Assembly: GCA_011009095.1 (NCBI GenBank)
Contig: VTPC01005684.1
Span: 1 to 64,000, forward strand
Length of the DNA stretch: 64,000 nucleotides
Direction of reading: 5' to 3'
Source: Ignelater luminosus
Taxonomy: Eukaryota > Arthropoda > Insecta > Coleoptera > Elateridae
Positions 1-12,955 of this stretch are shown here, piece after piece. Position 1 is the first letter of the stretch. Every line of letters starts with the position of its first letter. The position numbers were made by a program, and so were the translations under genes. A model generated the notes under the pieces. It did no database searches and was not told where the DNA came from. It saw only the letters and a program-made list of their open reading frames with translations.

Positions 1-1033
1 TGAAAAAAAGTATCATAACGTGTCATTTTTTAACGCAAAATATTTAAGCACATAGGAGGCTGCCACTGGCATTTGTCAGAAATTAGAACGCATTGATGTG
101 ACGCATTGAGAAAGCCGTTATTGAAGTAGGTAGTTCTTGATTTTTATTACGAACGTGAAAAAAGTTTTGTATGCAATTCGTGAGTAAAATTACTTTTTTT
201 CACTCGGCGGATTTGCGCACTCGACTACGGCTCGTGCGGCAAACTTTCCTTCTCGTGAAAAAAAGATACACTTTACTCACTTGTTGCATAAATAACTATT
301 CTTATAGCATGTATAAAAGATTTTCTTATCAAGTGACCTATAGAAACAAAATGATCTGTGATTAATTCATTCAGATAGATTAGTCATTTTTGTTTTTATT
401 TTTGACAATCTGTCAAACTGCAATTTATTGGATAATGTTACAGATTAACTTCAAATTGGAAACTGATGCTGACAATAGAACAAAAATCATTTATTTTAAA
501 AGTTTATTTCCTTATTTTGTTAAATTAATTAAAATAAATCTAGTTTAAATTACATATTTCATTGTAAATAAAAATAAATTAAAATTTCTACTGGTGGTAG
601 TAGAGGACCAACTGATGTGGGATAGAACTCACATCATTTATATATCACCAGACGGGAACAGCGTAATGTGATGGAACCGTTTAAAAAAGATGTTGATGAC
701 ATCACTTTTACCAATATGACTAAAAACCTATGAATATGAATTTGAAAGGTGCATCGTTACTATTTTAGCAATTTTGCAAAAAAAAACTATTATTACCGAT
801 TTTATTTCCATTATTCCAAACTCAAGGACATCACTGTATGATAAATACTTTCAGTAACCGCAGCACAGTATAAATAAAAAGATATGAATAAAAGTTGCTT
901 TTTTGATTAAATGCATACAAGAAATTGAAAAAGGAAACAGAAATAAAAAGATATTTTGATTTCAAGTTAAATATCAAATATAAAGAATCAAACAAACATT
1001 AAGCTAAAAATGGTAAAAATATGTTTAGCAGAT
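1..1033. other. 3' flank of the endophilin-B gene; no gene seen
   Basis: AT-rich sequence downstream of the minus-strand endophilin-B stop codon. I looked here on the minus strand for the SH3 domain expected in endophilin-B (an ALYDY-type start) and did not find it. A minus-strand AATAAA (plus-strand TTTATT at 801-806) lies about 230 bp past the stop and could be the polyadenylation signal. The open frame at 171-365 on the plus strand has no recognisable content. Confidence 0.5.
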
Positions 1034-2428
1034 TTAAAGAGTAGTTATATTAAGATCATCTGCAGGTATGATAGCGACAGGCTTGAATGAAGAAGACGTG
1101 TTACTAGGATTATTTGAAGCAGATAATTCAATGTCTTCACTGTTGACTCGCACAACAGGGCCAGGTTTCATAGAGCTGAAACATTTACATGCACCAGCCA
1201 CCAAAGCTACAAGTCACCAAGAAAACTACATACAAAAAGCATTTATTTCTTAACAGAATAGCGTATACTTTGAAAGTTCTATTTAATATGTCTTCATTAC
1301 ATACCTGGATAATTCCTGTTGTAATTCTGTCATAATAGTCTTACACTGTGAATAAAATTTTGCTTGTGTTTCCACAAACTGATATAGACAACGTAGATGA
1401 GCAGCATGAGAACTGCCAATTCCTTCTAATAGTAGTTTTGTAATTTCAGCTTGACGATCAAATTCTGACTGAGCTATTCGCAAGTCTCTTTCTGCCTATA
1501 AAGAAATTATAATTTCAGTCAAAGCAACCTATCATACCAAAATATTATTCATATTTAAAAGCCTTCTTAATCTTCATTTATTAACACAACTCTACCTGCT
1601 CTAGGGTTATTTCAGGAGGGATTCCATCCTTCTAAACATCGTTAGCATTAAAAACAAACACAACAAATTAATTGTAATCAACCTCTAATTTTTCAAGCTG
1701 TACATTAAGAATAATATTTACCGTCTGTGTGCCTAGTAAACTTCTAGCTTTCCGAACTCGGTTCTTGCAAGCATCCAAATCCAATCTGCAATTCATAAAA
1801 TATAACTCAATTTTTTCTAAATGAAAATTTAGGTTTAATTATCACCTTTTAACTTCAAGTAAGTTCTTTTCTTTAATTATTGTCTTCATTTCACCATCAA
1901 GGAATTTCTGTAATGGTTGAGTGTAACACAGTCCTGCAGAACCAATAAAATCTCTGTCAGTCTGACCTAATTTTTGCTGACATAAACCAACTTTTATTAG
2001 AGCACTCCCGTATGCTGTTCCCGGTCCAAATTCATTGCCAGCTTCAATCATATCCAAACCAAGGTATTCTAAATTACTTAAACGTGACGGTCTCTTTTTC
2101 TCAATTTTATCAAATATAAAATCTTCAATTCTATTTCCTGGATTAGGTACCAGTATTGCCTCGGTATCACGCACAATTTTTTCTGTACAAGTTTTTGTTA
2201 TATCTGCTCGATTCCATAGGTTCTCAAAATGAGCATCTAGTTCTGTTTTCTCCGACGTTCCCAACTTTTCCTCTGTGTACTATTTTAAGTGAAAATGCGT
2301 TAATATTATTGATAAACAAATATTGATTAAAATAAAGAAAATTAAAAATTTTAAATTGTATTTACTTGCACGACTCTGCTTATAGCTGCCCCCGCATCTT
2401 TTACTATTTTCTTTACGTTGAAATCCAT
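1034..2428 (-). CDS. EndoB: Endophilin-B (BAR-domain membrane-curvature protein), five exons, without SH3 in this window
   Basis: Endophilin-B proteins bind and bend membranes (Golgi, mitochondria, autophagosomes) through a dimeric N-BAR domain. Exons on the minus strand: 2428-2366, 2279-1846, 1785-1722, 1495-1305, 1175-1034. All borders are GT/AG and phases agree, giving 297 codons. Exon 1 begins MDFNVKKIVKDAGAAISR, the amphipathic N-terminus of the B class. Exon 2 has EKTELDAHFENLW and EFGPGTAYG, exon 4 has AQSEFDRQAEITKLLLEGI; these are hallmark endophilin-B BAR segments. The last exon is a Ser/Asn-rich linker ending in a stop where the family normally continues into an SH3 domain (usual length about 360 residues). 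Either SH3 exons lie left of the window and this is an alternative end, or the isoform lacks SH3. The BAR identification is firm; the fifth exon is supported only by phase and acceptor. Confidence 0.9.
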
Positions 2429-4026
2429 GGTTATTGTAACAACAATATCGCGATTTAAACAAACCTGTATTTTAGTTCGATTTCGCACAACAAACTGCAA
2501 CACAAACTAATCAATTTTTGATGATATGAATATATGATTCACTGCCAAGATAGAACGTTAGATCACTTACAAATTGATCTACTATATTTTAACAATGCTC
2601 CAGTTTAATTATTTTGAAATCAATGTGTAATCTATGTGCGCATTTCCACATACAAATTGTAACTACTGTATTACAGTGCTATTCACAATTAAACAGAAAG
2701 AAAATACGGTACGTTTCCACGACCGATCTATTCAGGATAATATCGAAAATATTCTCATGTCACTAGTAATCATGGTAATCATATGGGCATATTATTTATA
2801 CAGTTCATTAGACATATAGAATCGTATGAATATTATACATACAACACAATCACAATAATAAAGAGAATTTAAAAGCTCATTGAAGCACATCGAGGCTTCG
2901 AGCTTTCATTTTTAGGGTGAACCCTTCAGGAGATTATCTTATGTGATTGTTCTCTTTAAGATTTGTCGCGCTTGCTGCTTTTGTTTTGCATTATTTTTAC
3001 AAAAATGATAAAAAGTTGCACTCGCTTCATAGTTCATTTACTTTAGGGGAATCACGGGATTACTCATATCGTTAATACTCTTATCACATCCTGTATTCTA
3101 GACAATTTTACAGGCTTTTTACTATGTATGTAGATACGTTGAAATTATCTAAATGCAATGCATCCATTTAGATGTAGGGAATAACATGGATTTCCTTTTA
3201 AAGTTGTATTTAATTAAATTTTTAAAACTATGTAAGTTGACTTAATTATTAGTAGGTAGATTTACATTAAGTTTTTGCTCAATTTGCTTCGTTACTGCAA
3301 ATCAAACTTAAAAATTTGCAACTGTAAATACTTTTTTAATCATAAAAAATTGTAAATGTTCTACACAGTAGCAAATTCTTTTAATAGAAATATTTCAAGT
3401 AAAAATCATCAAAAGAAGTTTATTCTAAATTTGTCCCTTTCTCAATTCTTTCACAGCATAATGATGTTTTACAGGACCATTATTCTGTGATTCTATATTT
3501 AAGTCAAGTAAAAGTATTAAAACATTCACTGGCAATGGCAACCAGGGACAGGGCAAAGCAGTTATAAAAAAATCATCACTATCATCAGTCTACCTCTAAA
3601 TTTGGTTGGGCGCTATTGTAGAAATTCTGCGACCGAAACCGTAATGTTTATTTATACGTAGTTCGATACTTATACGTTACATTTTGATACACATGTATTT
3701 CTCTGAATACTAATTTATAGTTCTATTGGCAATGAACTAGTATTTAATTACCCATACACGCATGGGCTATTGTAAACATTTTTAAGAAAGTATGAATATT
3801 TTAGTGGTTGAGGTTTAAACGCATTCGCATATAAACAACAAAAGAGTTTGTATCAAATCGTTGAATTTTTCAACTGCGCTTATTGTTATTAAACTTACAA
3901 TTTTATTATTTTCCTAATTTGTGTTTAATTTCTTACATTTATCAGGAGTGGGATATAAACAGAGCTTTCGCTTACATATTATCGTTTATTTAGTGGTATG
4001 AGTATACTTAGTTTGTGAAAATAATT
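2429..4026. other. Intergenic, 5' side of endophilin-B; no gene seen
   Basis: AT-rich sequence. The endophilin-B promoter and 5'UTR should lie just right of 2428. I see no exon with coherent splice sites and no recognisable transposon. Confidence 0.4.
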
Positions 4027-4209
4027 ATGGAAAAACAAAAATCGAGGGCAGCAACCGCTGAATCAAAATTTGCGGGGTTTCCTAGAAGCCGATCGTCTTC
4101 TAGTACTAGCAGCGAATCGAGTAATTCCTCGTGTAACGGTTACTTCCGTTACTTCTCATCACCGTTCCATTGGGGTTGGTTGATTTGTGCTTTCTGTAGG
4201 TTCCTTTAA
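4027..4209 (+). CDS. Serine-rich open frame of unknown function (doubtful)
   Basis: An ATG at 4027 opens a 60-codon frame. Its first half is Arg/Ser-rich (FPRSRSSSSTSSESSNSS) and its tail is hydrophobic and aromatic. A possible donor (GTAACG) follows the serine run near 4133, so only the first part may be an exon. The composition resembles the first exon of the gene at 6188, about 2 kb downstream on the same strand. It could be an upstream exon, a separate small gene or chance. I do not recognise it. Confidence 0.2.
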   Translation: MEKQKSRAATAESKFAGFPRSRSSSSTSSESSNSSCNGYFRYFSSPFHWGWLICAFCRFL

Positions 4210-4319
4210 TTTTTATGTAGTTCTCTGTTGTTTGGAGAGAGATGGTTGAGATGATGGAGCTTCCACTGAGGGATTAATTCAATCTTCTTGAAGTGTTCAA
4301 CAGGTCCTGCGTACCTTAA

Positions 4320-4600
4320 CTTCCTGGTAAACACGTTTACCCGAACTTTTGGAAGATGTTCCTCTGTTTGGTTTGTGCAAGATGGGGCACCGCCGCATTT
4401 TACGCTTGCTGTTAGAGAGATGGATAGGGCAAGGGGGTCCCATTCCATGACCTGCTAGGTCTCCCGACCTAACCCCCTTAGACTTTTGTATGTAATTTTG
4501 CCGAGTTGCAACAGCGAATTGAGCAATGTGGTCAAACAATTCGAGCACAACTGGACTTTTTTTTAGAAAGGGTGCGGAATTTCTGTATGTAGATCCTGTG
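4320..4600 (+). pseudogene. DDE transposase fragment (DUF4817-type, Tc1/mariner superfamily)
   Basis: Plus-strand translation gives VQDGAPPHFTLAVRERWIGQ, then PARSPDLTPLDFCM and ELQQRIEQCGQTIRAQLD. These are the second catalytic Asp region (QDGAP.HF), the (W)PARSPDLTPLDFF block around the third acidic residue, and the usual C-terminal helix of insect DDE transposases of this type. The Trp before PARSPDL is a TGA stop, and another stop follows FCM. Only the C-terminal third is present, with no terminal repeats seen, so it is a dead scrap. Confidence 0.75.
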
Positions 4601-6187
4601 ATAATCGTGTTCTGTAGCGCTAAACGCTAAAAATCACAAAAATCTACAAAAGCGAAAATCGCTCTTATCTCTAAAACGGTTGATTTGCGGACCCATATTC
4701 ATTAAGGCTGTTTTTACTTGTTTTTGGTCGTACTATATGCCTCTTAAATATTTAACCGGTTTTTTAACACCCAGTATATCTAGAAAAAAATATATTATTG
4801 GGAAATTAAAAAGAAACATTTATACACTACAAATATGTAAATTAAGAAGTAAATTATTTTTACGTAATACACACACATTTATTGAATTTTTCTTATTACT
4901 TTTTAAATCAGTTTTAAAAACCTAATATTTTGTGAAGGCAAAAATGTAAATGTTTCTTACTATAAATATTAAAAGTTTATCATTCGGGATATAATTGCAC
5001 AAATAAATTATGCACGGCTTGAGGATGGAGGAGTTACCTTATGGGAATAGAAGTGATAATCATTAATAATAAATAGATTCTCTCTTCTCAAAGTAAATAG
5101 GGTAACGAAATTAATTGCAATTTCTATTAATCGTTGATAAGTTTGAATGCATAATAGTATATTATTCAACGAGCACATAATGCCCATTATGTGCGAGTCA
5201 AATACGACGTTTTATCTACGTTAGTAACAAAATGAAACGTTTCATTTTTTGGGATGTTTTTGAAGTTTCAACTTCAAGTTTGAAATTTTAATTTGTCAAC
5301 CTTTAATATCAAAAACGGTAATGTCAACAGCACCGCCAACATTGTAAATGAACCACTTGAAAGCACTAAATAATCGGAACATAAATTATGAAATTTCCCT
5401 AACAGTTTAACGTATAAAATTGAAACAACTTTTGTTCTTAAAATTTTGTGAACAATTATTTTAATATATTTTTATACAATTTATCAGCGATACATAGTTA
5501 TAAGTTAGTTTGAAGTTTATATTGAATATCTTTATCTGAGTATTCTTCAATTTTCTTACATATCAAAGCGACATCGCACGACGGCTATTATGAATTCGCC
5601 GTTTTCGCGCGTGAAAAAATCATTTTAATTTCAACAATCTTTTTTTAGTGGAATCATTATCAAAATTATGTTTTAATAATTTGTTTAAAGACTTATTACA
5701 ATACAACAAAAAATGTGTATATCCTCTATTGTCATTATCTCAAAAGTGTTAAAATGCAACTTAGATCATTCTCCTCGCTTGCTGTAGTCTTCATTTGTGT
5801 TTTATTAAATCATTAAAACTGTTTTTAATTTTTATGTAACTATTTTAATGTCAGTTCTTTCTTGATAATACAATTAGGATCATATTAGTTTTCCATAAAA
5901 GATATTCTTGAAAAATATGCACCATTTTCAAGAAAAACATATCATTAGAGGTTCAGGTGCATTTCTGTATACATACAATGTGTCCAAGATTCAAGCCTTA
6001 CCATTAAATTTAGGAAATGATAAAAGTTAAAATGCCTACTTTGGAGAATAGAACAAATTTCTAGTGACATCATGTCAAATGCTCGCTGAACATCAGTATT
6101 TTATAAAATGTCATGACAAAATTCATGTATAAATTCAAAGGTTATTTTGGTTTTAAAAAATGTATAAATGCAATAAAAAAATACCTA
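4601..6187. other. Intergenic; no gene seen
   Basis: AT-rich sequence without a convincing exon. The 5' flank of the gene starting at 6188 lies at the right end. Confidence 0.4.
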
Positions 6188-7250
6188 ATGGCTCAACCGT
6201 CTTCTTCTAGAAGTGGATCATCAACAGGAACTAAAAAACGAATTAAAGTTCATAGACGTCCCTCTACCAATTCATCTAGCAGCAGTGAAGACTCATTAGA
6301 AGTAAGTTATTATACAAAACAGCAAGTCACATTCTCCACATTGGTTGTATCAACAGGAGAATGATACTTTCATACCATTAGCAGCTAGAGATTCCAAATG
6401 GGTCGGCTTAACATTTTATAATCCTCATTTCATACAACATGGGGGTGATGAAGAGAATGATGAAGAAGAAGTGCAGGTAATGGATGTAGATGATGAAGAA
6501 GAACTTCCTATATACAGTTTGTTTCCCAGATTAAAGGAAAGGTTTCCGCAAAAGAAATCTTTTGCTACTACCAATGAATCAACTAGTGATATTACAAAAA
6601 TGTTAGTTGGCCAAAAACCTAATTTTATTTATATGAAGAGGTCTAAAAAGTTTATACCATTAAAGGTAAAAAAGTATTTACAGAAAATCCTAGATGCAGC
6701 TAATATAAAAAACAATTAATCATGTCAAAATTTAAGTAAAACCACATCACTTTTCAGATTAGTTTACCATCATTAAAGGAAATTCCAAATGAAGAAACAG
6801 TAGAAGAAGAAGACAGCAATACAAATGTTAATATGTCTCAACAAATTACAAAATCATCTTCTGATACAATAAAAGAAGTAAAACGAAAGTCAAGCAAGTC
6901 TTATTAATGGAATGGAAAATACTGCACCAAAACAAACACCTGAACCATCCAAGAATTCATGCCAATCTTGCTCATCTAAAGAACAACATGAAGAGAATGA
7001 TAAAAACAAGATAAATAAGAAGAAGAAGAGAGTTAAGAAGAAATCAGATATTCCACAAGCTATGGAAATAGAAAGTAGTTACAGTGGGATGAATAAGTCG
7101 AGAAGTTCAACAAATAGGGGAAAACCTTACAGTGCACACAAACTGTTAAAAAAGGGTAGTGTAAAGAGTAAAAAAGAAGTACAAGAGCAATCAAGTCATG
7201 GAAGTATGGCTGATGATGAAAGAGAAACAACTAATACAAACACTGATTAG
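6188..7250 (+). CDS. Unrecognised Ser/Lys/Glu-rich protein, three exons, with an apparent frameshift near 6900
   Basis: I do not recognise the family. Exon 1 (6188-6301) starts MAQPSSSRSGSSTGTKKR and ends SSSSSEDSLE. A 55-bp intron (6302-6356) follows, then exon 2 (6357-6665), which has the aromatic motif WVGLTFYNPHF, an acidic run, and a basic end. A 92-bp intron (6666-6757) leads to exon 3 (6758). All junctions are phase 0 with GT/AG. The frame of exon 3 stops at 6905-6907 after 190 codons. A second frame, offset by one base, continues from about 6900 to 7250 with the same Lys/Ser/Glu bias and ends shortly before two AATAAA signals (near 7284-7312). The simplest reading is one gene of about 300 residues with a one-base discrepancy (assembly error or real mutation); a missed intron is possible. 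Basic and acidic runs suggest a nuclear, largely disordered protein; this is inference. Confidence 0.6.
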
Positions 7251-9397
7251 TTTTACCTTAAGATGTAAATAGTTCTGATGTAATGAATAAATATTAAGAT
7301 AACACAAAAATAAACATTTTTTTTTTCAATATTTGCTGTATTTGTAACACTATAAAATACACTAATCATAATGAATTTTCTTTTTAAAGTAACAAATTGA
7401 ACTAATATTCATTTTTTGAAATGCTATACTGATTAACAGGCACCAATTTCAATCAGTTTTTGATTGGATGTCTATAACTATAATTATTATTCTTTTTTTG
7501 TCTTCTTGAATTGTGCTACTAATTCTATGTTTCTTAGCCTTAAATATTTTGTAAAAAATATTACATAATCAGTCATTTTGTTACTGTTAAGTACATTTTA
7601 TGACTTATCAATTTAACTAATTAAACATAAAAACATATAGAGAAATATCACATCTAAAGAGAATGTTATTAAAATAAAAACAAAAAAATATATAAATGCT
7701 GCCTATTTTACACATTTATATAAAAGTAAACAAAAAGAAGAAAAACATCATGAACACACATATATCCCATGCAACCTAAAAATGTTATTATATTGAAATA
7801 AGTATTACAATAATATTATAATGAGTATGTAACATAAAAATAAAAAGTAGAACATATTCAATACTTATAAAAAAAACAACAAAATTACTTAATTTAGGAA
7901 TTTATTTTGCGGAAGAAAAGTTAAGGTTAGTTTATGTCACTACAACCTCTAATTTTAGTCTTGTTCAGTAGTAGCCTCTTACTATAGCACTTACATACCT
8001 CCAAAGATAACAGGCGTATTGCTATATAAAAAATACAGTACAAGAATGATAGTGTAGTTGACACTAAACATCGTACAGTTTACTTTAATCTATTTCAATT
8101 GGCAGATGCATCAATTTATGAAAGGCATTCATTTGTACTTGTTTTATACATCGGCCACAATTTTGTGAATGTAGAAATTTGCAATGTACGTCTAAAGGAC
8201 TTCATTGTCTAACATCATGTGACAGATTCATATCTTGCATGCTAAAATAAAATTCTGATAATAAATAAGAAACAGTTAACCTTGCACTGACATGCGGTAG
8301 ATTGTTTTTAAACTGTCAAACATTAATAGCCAGATTCACTAAAACAGTTTTATTCTAGACCTGTATCGGAGTCTATTTTACTGGCATTTCTTTGGTTGTA
8401 CAAAAAAAAAGTGAAGTATAACCATGAAAATGCCAGTAAAATCAGTTAAACACCTAGTTTTGAGCTAAACCCATTTTAGTGAGTATAGCTATAAGTTTTT
8501 AATAAATTAAAATCCACCAATCAAAAACTAGAAATAAAAGGTTAAAATATATAACTGAATGCTTAAAGTACTGTCACGAAAAAGAAATAAGCAAAAGATT
8601 CCCAATAAGTTCCATGATAACTGGATCTTGACGAATTTTAATAAAGGACTCCCAATATCATTAAACTACTCACAAGTTATCAAAAGCTTTGAGAATTAAA
8701 TTATCAATGATTGATATCCATTGACATTCATTAATATACCTTTTTTGCTTGTTACTTTATTGCTTTTAAGCAACATCTGAAATAATTTTTTGTGAATAGC
8801 TTTTCTTGCTTCTCTAACATTTGAGAAATTCTAAGTTTGTTATTATGCAATAAATAATTCTGAGTTCCCTTCATTTGTTTGACATGCTGAAAGACTGTTT
8901 CGAACTTCTCCTGTAATTCTGAATATGATCTCTCCTACCTGTCAATTTAAATTATAAAGTTGACCTATACCACTTATCATTACAATAAGCTGTTCTGTAA
9001 GCGATCAACGAGTCTTTTTCTCGATCTCAGTTGTATTAGTGTCAGCGACTAAGAATAGCACTAGATGTATGTCAAATGAGTTAACCTAAATTTATATAAA
9101 AGAATGCAAGAAATACAAATATTATTGCATTAAGTAGATAATATACAGTGCACCCAATTTAAGGCTCTACAAATGGATATACAAATATCATGGATATCTT
9201 TGTGATTACAAACTATAATTTTCAATTTTTAAAAGGGGTAGCTATGGAAAACAAAAAATTAAGAAATTAAATTGCTTGTCACTTTGACAAGAATGTTTTT
9301 ATATTTAGTAGTTCTCTAACCTAACATTGCCTGTAATAATACCTTCTCTTCTTTAGTTATTTAAGAAAATTTAATAAACAAAAATGACATATGAGAT
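7251..9397. other. 3'UTR then intergenic; one coding-like stretch on the minus strand
   Basis: The start holds AATAAA signals for the gene ending at 7250. Around 8765-8940 (minus strand) there is a coiled-coil-like frame described separately. About 8060-8230 is a repeat related to 30170-30340 in opposite orientation. Otherwise AT-rich sequence with nothing recognisable. Confidence 0.4.
8763..8940 (-). other. Coding-like coiled-coil segment, possible orphan exon or gene relic
   Basis: On the minus strand an AG acceptor-like site (GTAG) near 8941 precedes an open stretch with heptad-like composition. Excerpts are RSYSELQEKFETVFQHVKQ and LRISQMLEKQEKLFTKN; it ends at a TAA near 8763. No partner exon upstream reads openly: the next segment to the right has in-frame stops. 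It may be the last exon of a decayed gene. I could not name a family. Confidence 0.25.
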
Positions 9398-9400
9398 TCA

Positions 9401-9894
9401 TGCCCGGTTTCTGAAAGGTGGTGTTATGTGTCATATAGTTATCGGATGCATAACTTTATGGAACCGATAAACTTCTTAAGTGTTGCTCAAAATATTGTAC
9501 TCTACTTTATAACTATCGGTTTCTTAAGTAGTTACGAGAGAAACCGATAGGTGGCTACTGCACTTGCAACACTAGAAAAACAAAAAATACTTTAAAAAAC
9601 TGAAATAATTTGAAACTGTTACACATTTTTCAACAATACTGTCGTTCTATACCGGCACTTTCATCTTAAACATAACCTGCTGTTAGCAATAGGTAATTGA
9701 AAAAAAGCCGCGCAAAACCTCAACCGATGTAGAATGCGCCGGCGCTACATAACTTATCGCACCGACTTGCTCCGATAACTTATGAAGCCGATATCGGTCT
9801 CATAAATACAACATAGCGTTTGAGAAACACCTTTTAGCGATTTATGGAATGCATAACTTTATCTGTTAGATAAATTGCTTTCAGAAACCGGGCA
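9401..9894. mobile_element. MITE with TGCCCGGTTTCTGAAAG terminal inverted repeats, copy 1
   Basis: The left end TGCCCGGTTTCTGAAAG is the reverse complement of the right end CTTTCAGAAACCGGGCA, and the element is flanked by TCA on both sides (9398-9400 and 9895-9897), a likely 3-bp target duplication. About 494 bp with no coding frame. It contains internal short inverted motifs (CTATCGG / CCGATAG). A diverged second copy lies inverted at about 33126-33596. The superfamily is unclear; CCGG-type ends with a 3-bp duplication would fit PIF/Harbinger-like elements, which is inference. Confidence 0.85.
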
Positions 9895-9897
9895 TCA

Positions 9898-10244
9898 GTC
9901 ATTTGCCATATGTGTTGCCTATCTACATGTAGCGAGATAAATTGGACATACTGTATACTTGCCAAACTTGACAGCTAATCACATGCAATTCTTCTGATAT
10001 TCCAAAATAAAAAGAAAATTTCCTCAAATTGGTAAGTTGTCTACAAGGCAAGTGGTGTGAACAAGGTGCTATAGACAACTTACCAACTTGAGGGAATTTT
10101 CCCTCTATTTTTGGGAATATCACGAGAATTACATGTGATTAAATTGTAAATCGTAAAATTATTTTGATGCCATTAGGATTTGAATCAGTAACTCCTGGCT
10201 GACTAGCATGAAACTGTACTCATTTAACTATGCAGGCTACTATT

Positions 10245-10298
<54 letters not shown>

Positions 10299-10308
10299 NN
10301 NNNNNNNN

Positions 10309-10357
<49 letters not shown>

Positions 10358-11640
10358 GTAGTAGTAGTAGTAATATTAATACATAATACTAGCTTAAAAA
10401 AAATATTCACCACTTTAATAAATGCATCTTCACTTTGGTTAAAGAAACTAAATTTAATAATGTATAAAAAATAAATGCACTGCTAATTTGATGGAATAAA
10501 ATCAAGATTATCAATTTATCATTTACTAGAATGTTAGGGAAAAAACACCTCAAGTAGGCCACAATTTATTTTTGAAGTGCTGGAAAAACTAAATGTCAAC
10601 TTTTATTTCAATTGTTAACACCAACATCATTTGGTTTTTTAATTTTCATTATTGCATACAGTTGCTTTTCATCTAGATATCTTGGAATTTTCACATCTTT
10701 CAAAACCAATTAAATAATGCAAGAAATGTAAACAAATTTACAGAACATCTAACTTGTCAATAAATTCAAATAATCAAGTGTCACTTTTGTTATAATGACA
10801 ATCTTGCCAAGGCAGCTAAAATTAAGGTTATAATATGTTAAATGCGAATACAGTCTGTTTCAAATTATAAAACAGTAAGGTTTAGTGTTGTTAAATTGAC
10901 AGCACAACAAAAGATGTAAAACTTCGTTCACTTTAGCAAGCAACTGTCAAGTTGACAGTTGGTTAGTATTACATGTATCAATTCTTATTAGAAAATTTAA
11001 TTTTTTATAGTTGAGATAAATGAATAATTTAAATGTCATGTTACTTTATATTATGAGTATTTTATAGGATAAATGTGTATAAGAGCATGCATGTGTATAA
11101 GAATACATATACTGGGTTTGGAAGTTCCGAGCCATCTAGATGAATTTTCAAATTTCAAATTGATTTGTAATGATCTAGACATGCTATAATTCTGTGCGCC
11201 ATTAAGATTATGTATGTTATCGACCCTGATTTTATATAATAGCGGTTCTAAAAAAGTGAGGCTCTATACTGTAATTTTGTGTCTTCAAATCTTTGTGTTT
11301 TAGAAGGTAAGTAATTGTTACACAAAACTGAAGGTATATTTTTCCGATTATTTAAGATGTAAGTTACGAACCGATAAGAAGAAAATGATGAGAAAACTAA
11401 TTTTTTATTTCCATAAGCATGTGTGTGTTTCAGAGTGTGCATCCTGCAAATACATAAGAGTATGCATGGGGACTCTTAAACATACGGAGGTTAAATGCAA
11501 ACTGAGTTTAAACAATATTTATTTCTAGTAAAAATAAACAGTCTCTATCCGTATTTGCGATCAATTCAATTCAAGTAAAGATTGTTTAGTTTTATTCAAT
11601 ACAATATCATGTACCTACTCAAAGAGAATCTTATTTTGTT
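9898..11640. other. Intergenic with a trinucleotide array; no gene seen
   Basis: Contains the (AAT)n array at 10247-10371, and at about 10905-10972 a short repeat found inverted at 46945-47003. An imperfect inverted pair (CAAATTGGTAAGTTG / CAACTTACCAACTTG, about 10025 and 10075) also occurs. No coding exon recognised. Confidence 0.4.
10247..10371. repeat. (AAT)n microsatellite interrupted by a 10-base assembly gap
   Basis: A run of AAT triplets is interrupted by ten Ns at 10299-10308 and ends in AGT/ATT variants. The gap shows that the true array length is unknown. A reading frame across it is an artefact. Confidence 0.97.
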
Positions 11641-11653
11641 TCCAGGGCAAGGC

Positions 11654-12955
11654 AATGAGCAGATATAAAAGAAAAACAGACAAAAAATTGATTTTTAGAC
11701 AAGAGATTTTAGAAGAAATTTGAAGAAAAGTATTTATAGGCGTATGTAAGAGGAGCATCGCCAAAGAAATGAATATAAACGAATCAACTTTGCAAAAAAG
11801 ACTTAAGGTTGGAACCGTGCCAAAGTCACTTGGGAGATATTCTAACGATATTCCTATGGATATGGAATTGGAACTGGCACGTCAAGTAAAACAGCTAGAT
11901 GCCAGATTTTATGGTATTACAAAAAAAAGACTTACAAATTACTGCTTGTAAGTTTGCCAAAGGTAACAATATTACTCAACATAGATTCAACAGATATAAG
12001 AAAATTGCAGGTGAATCATTAGTAAAAGAATTTTGCAAGAGACAGCATAACACTTGGACAACCAGAAAAGTGTTTGAGGAAATTTTGTCCGAAGAAATTT
12101 CCTCTGCGCAAACTCGTGACAATCAGAGATAGTTTGCAACTAATTTGAGAGTTATGTTGGAACAAACCAAAAGAAAATGATGCCATTACAGAAGTAGTAC
12201 CTGAAGACAATAGTATGGGTGAAGCTATGGCTGAAGCAACACCTCTGGAATGTGATACAGTTGATGGACTTCTAAATGAAGAGAATTTGACAGAAACTGT
12301 TACAGAAGATGCGAGTCTTACCAGAGTTGACAACAATTATGAAGGAGAAAATCTAGAAGACCTAAATGAAAACTTGAAAAAGTTTGACAGGCAGGCATTG
12401 ACCACAATTGATACTAACATTACTCCTGATCACACTAGATCAAAAACTCCTGAAACTGAAATTGAGAAAACCACATAGAAAAACTTAAAACATACCATCA
12501 CCTTTTAAACGGGCACATTTCTGGCCAGAGGAATCCCCATCTCGGCAATCTTCAAAGAAGAAAAAGGAAAAATACCCTCAGTAACAACTTCTAATGCCTG
12601 GAAAAATTATTATGCAAGAAAACAGGAAAAACAAAATAAATTACATGCTAAAAAGGAGAAACCTAAATATAAAAGGGAAGAAAAAAGAGCAATGAAGATT
12701 AAAGTCCAAAACAAAACGAAATGACATAACTGAGAATTGTCCTATTTCCAAAAAAAAACATTGCTGTTGGTGACTATGTTATTATTAACTATGAAGAGAC
12801 ATATTTTCCAGGACAAGTGAAGAAATTGGATAATAATCATGCATTTATTGAAACAATGCAAAGGAGTAGTCCTCAGAGATGGAACTGGACCCAAATGGTA
12901 GATGAAATTTGGTATGAATACAATGAGATTATTGAAATGATCCAGCCTCCTTAAG
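11654..12955 (+). pseudogene. Pogo-like transposon relic: HTH DNA-binding part and C-terminal domain present, DDE core missing
   Basis: The plus strand at 11654 reads MSRYKRKTDKKLIFRQEILE, then after a stop SIAKEMNINESTLQKRL, the Psq-type helix-turn-helix. Next come LARQVKQLDARFYGITKKRL and, after a frameshift, FNRYKKIAGESLVKEFCKR, a CENP-B/Tigger-like second DNA-binding unit. An acidic Ser/Thr linker (12215-12478) and a basic AWKNYYARKQEKQNK-type stretch follow. About 12762-12955 reads VGDYVIINYEETYFPGQVKK and MVDEIWYEYNEIIEMIQPP, a C-terminal module seen at the end of insect pogo-like proteins. No DDE/DDD catalytic motifs lie between. Several frameshifts and stops are present. Most likely a deletion derivative; a decayed domesticated gene is the alternative. 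Confidence 0.7.
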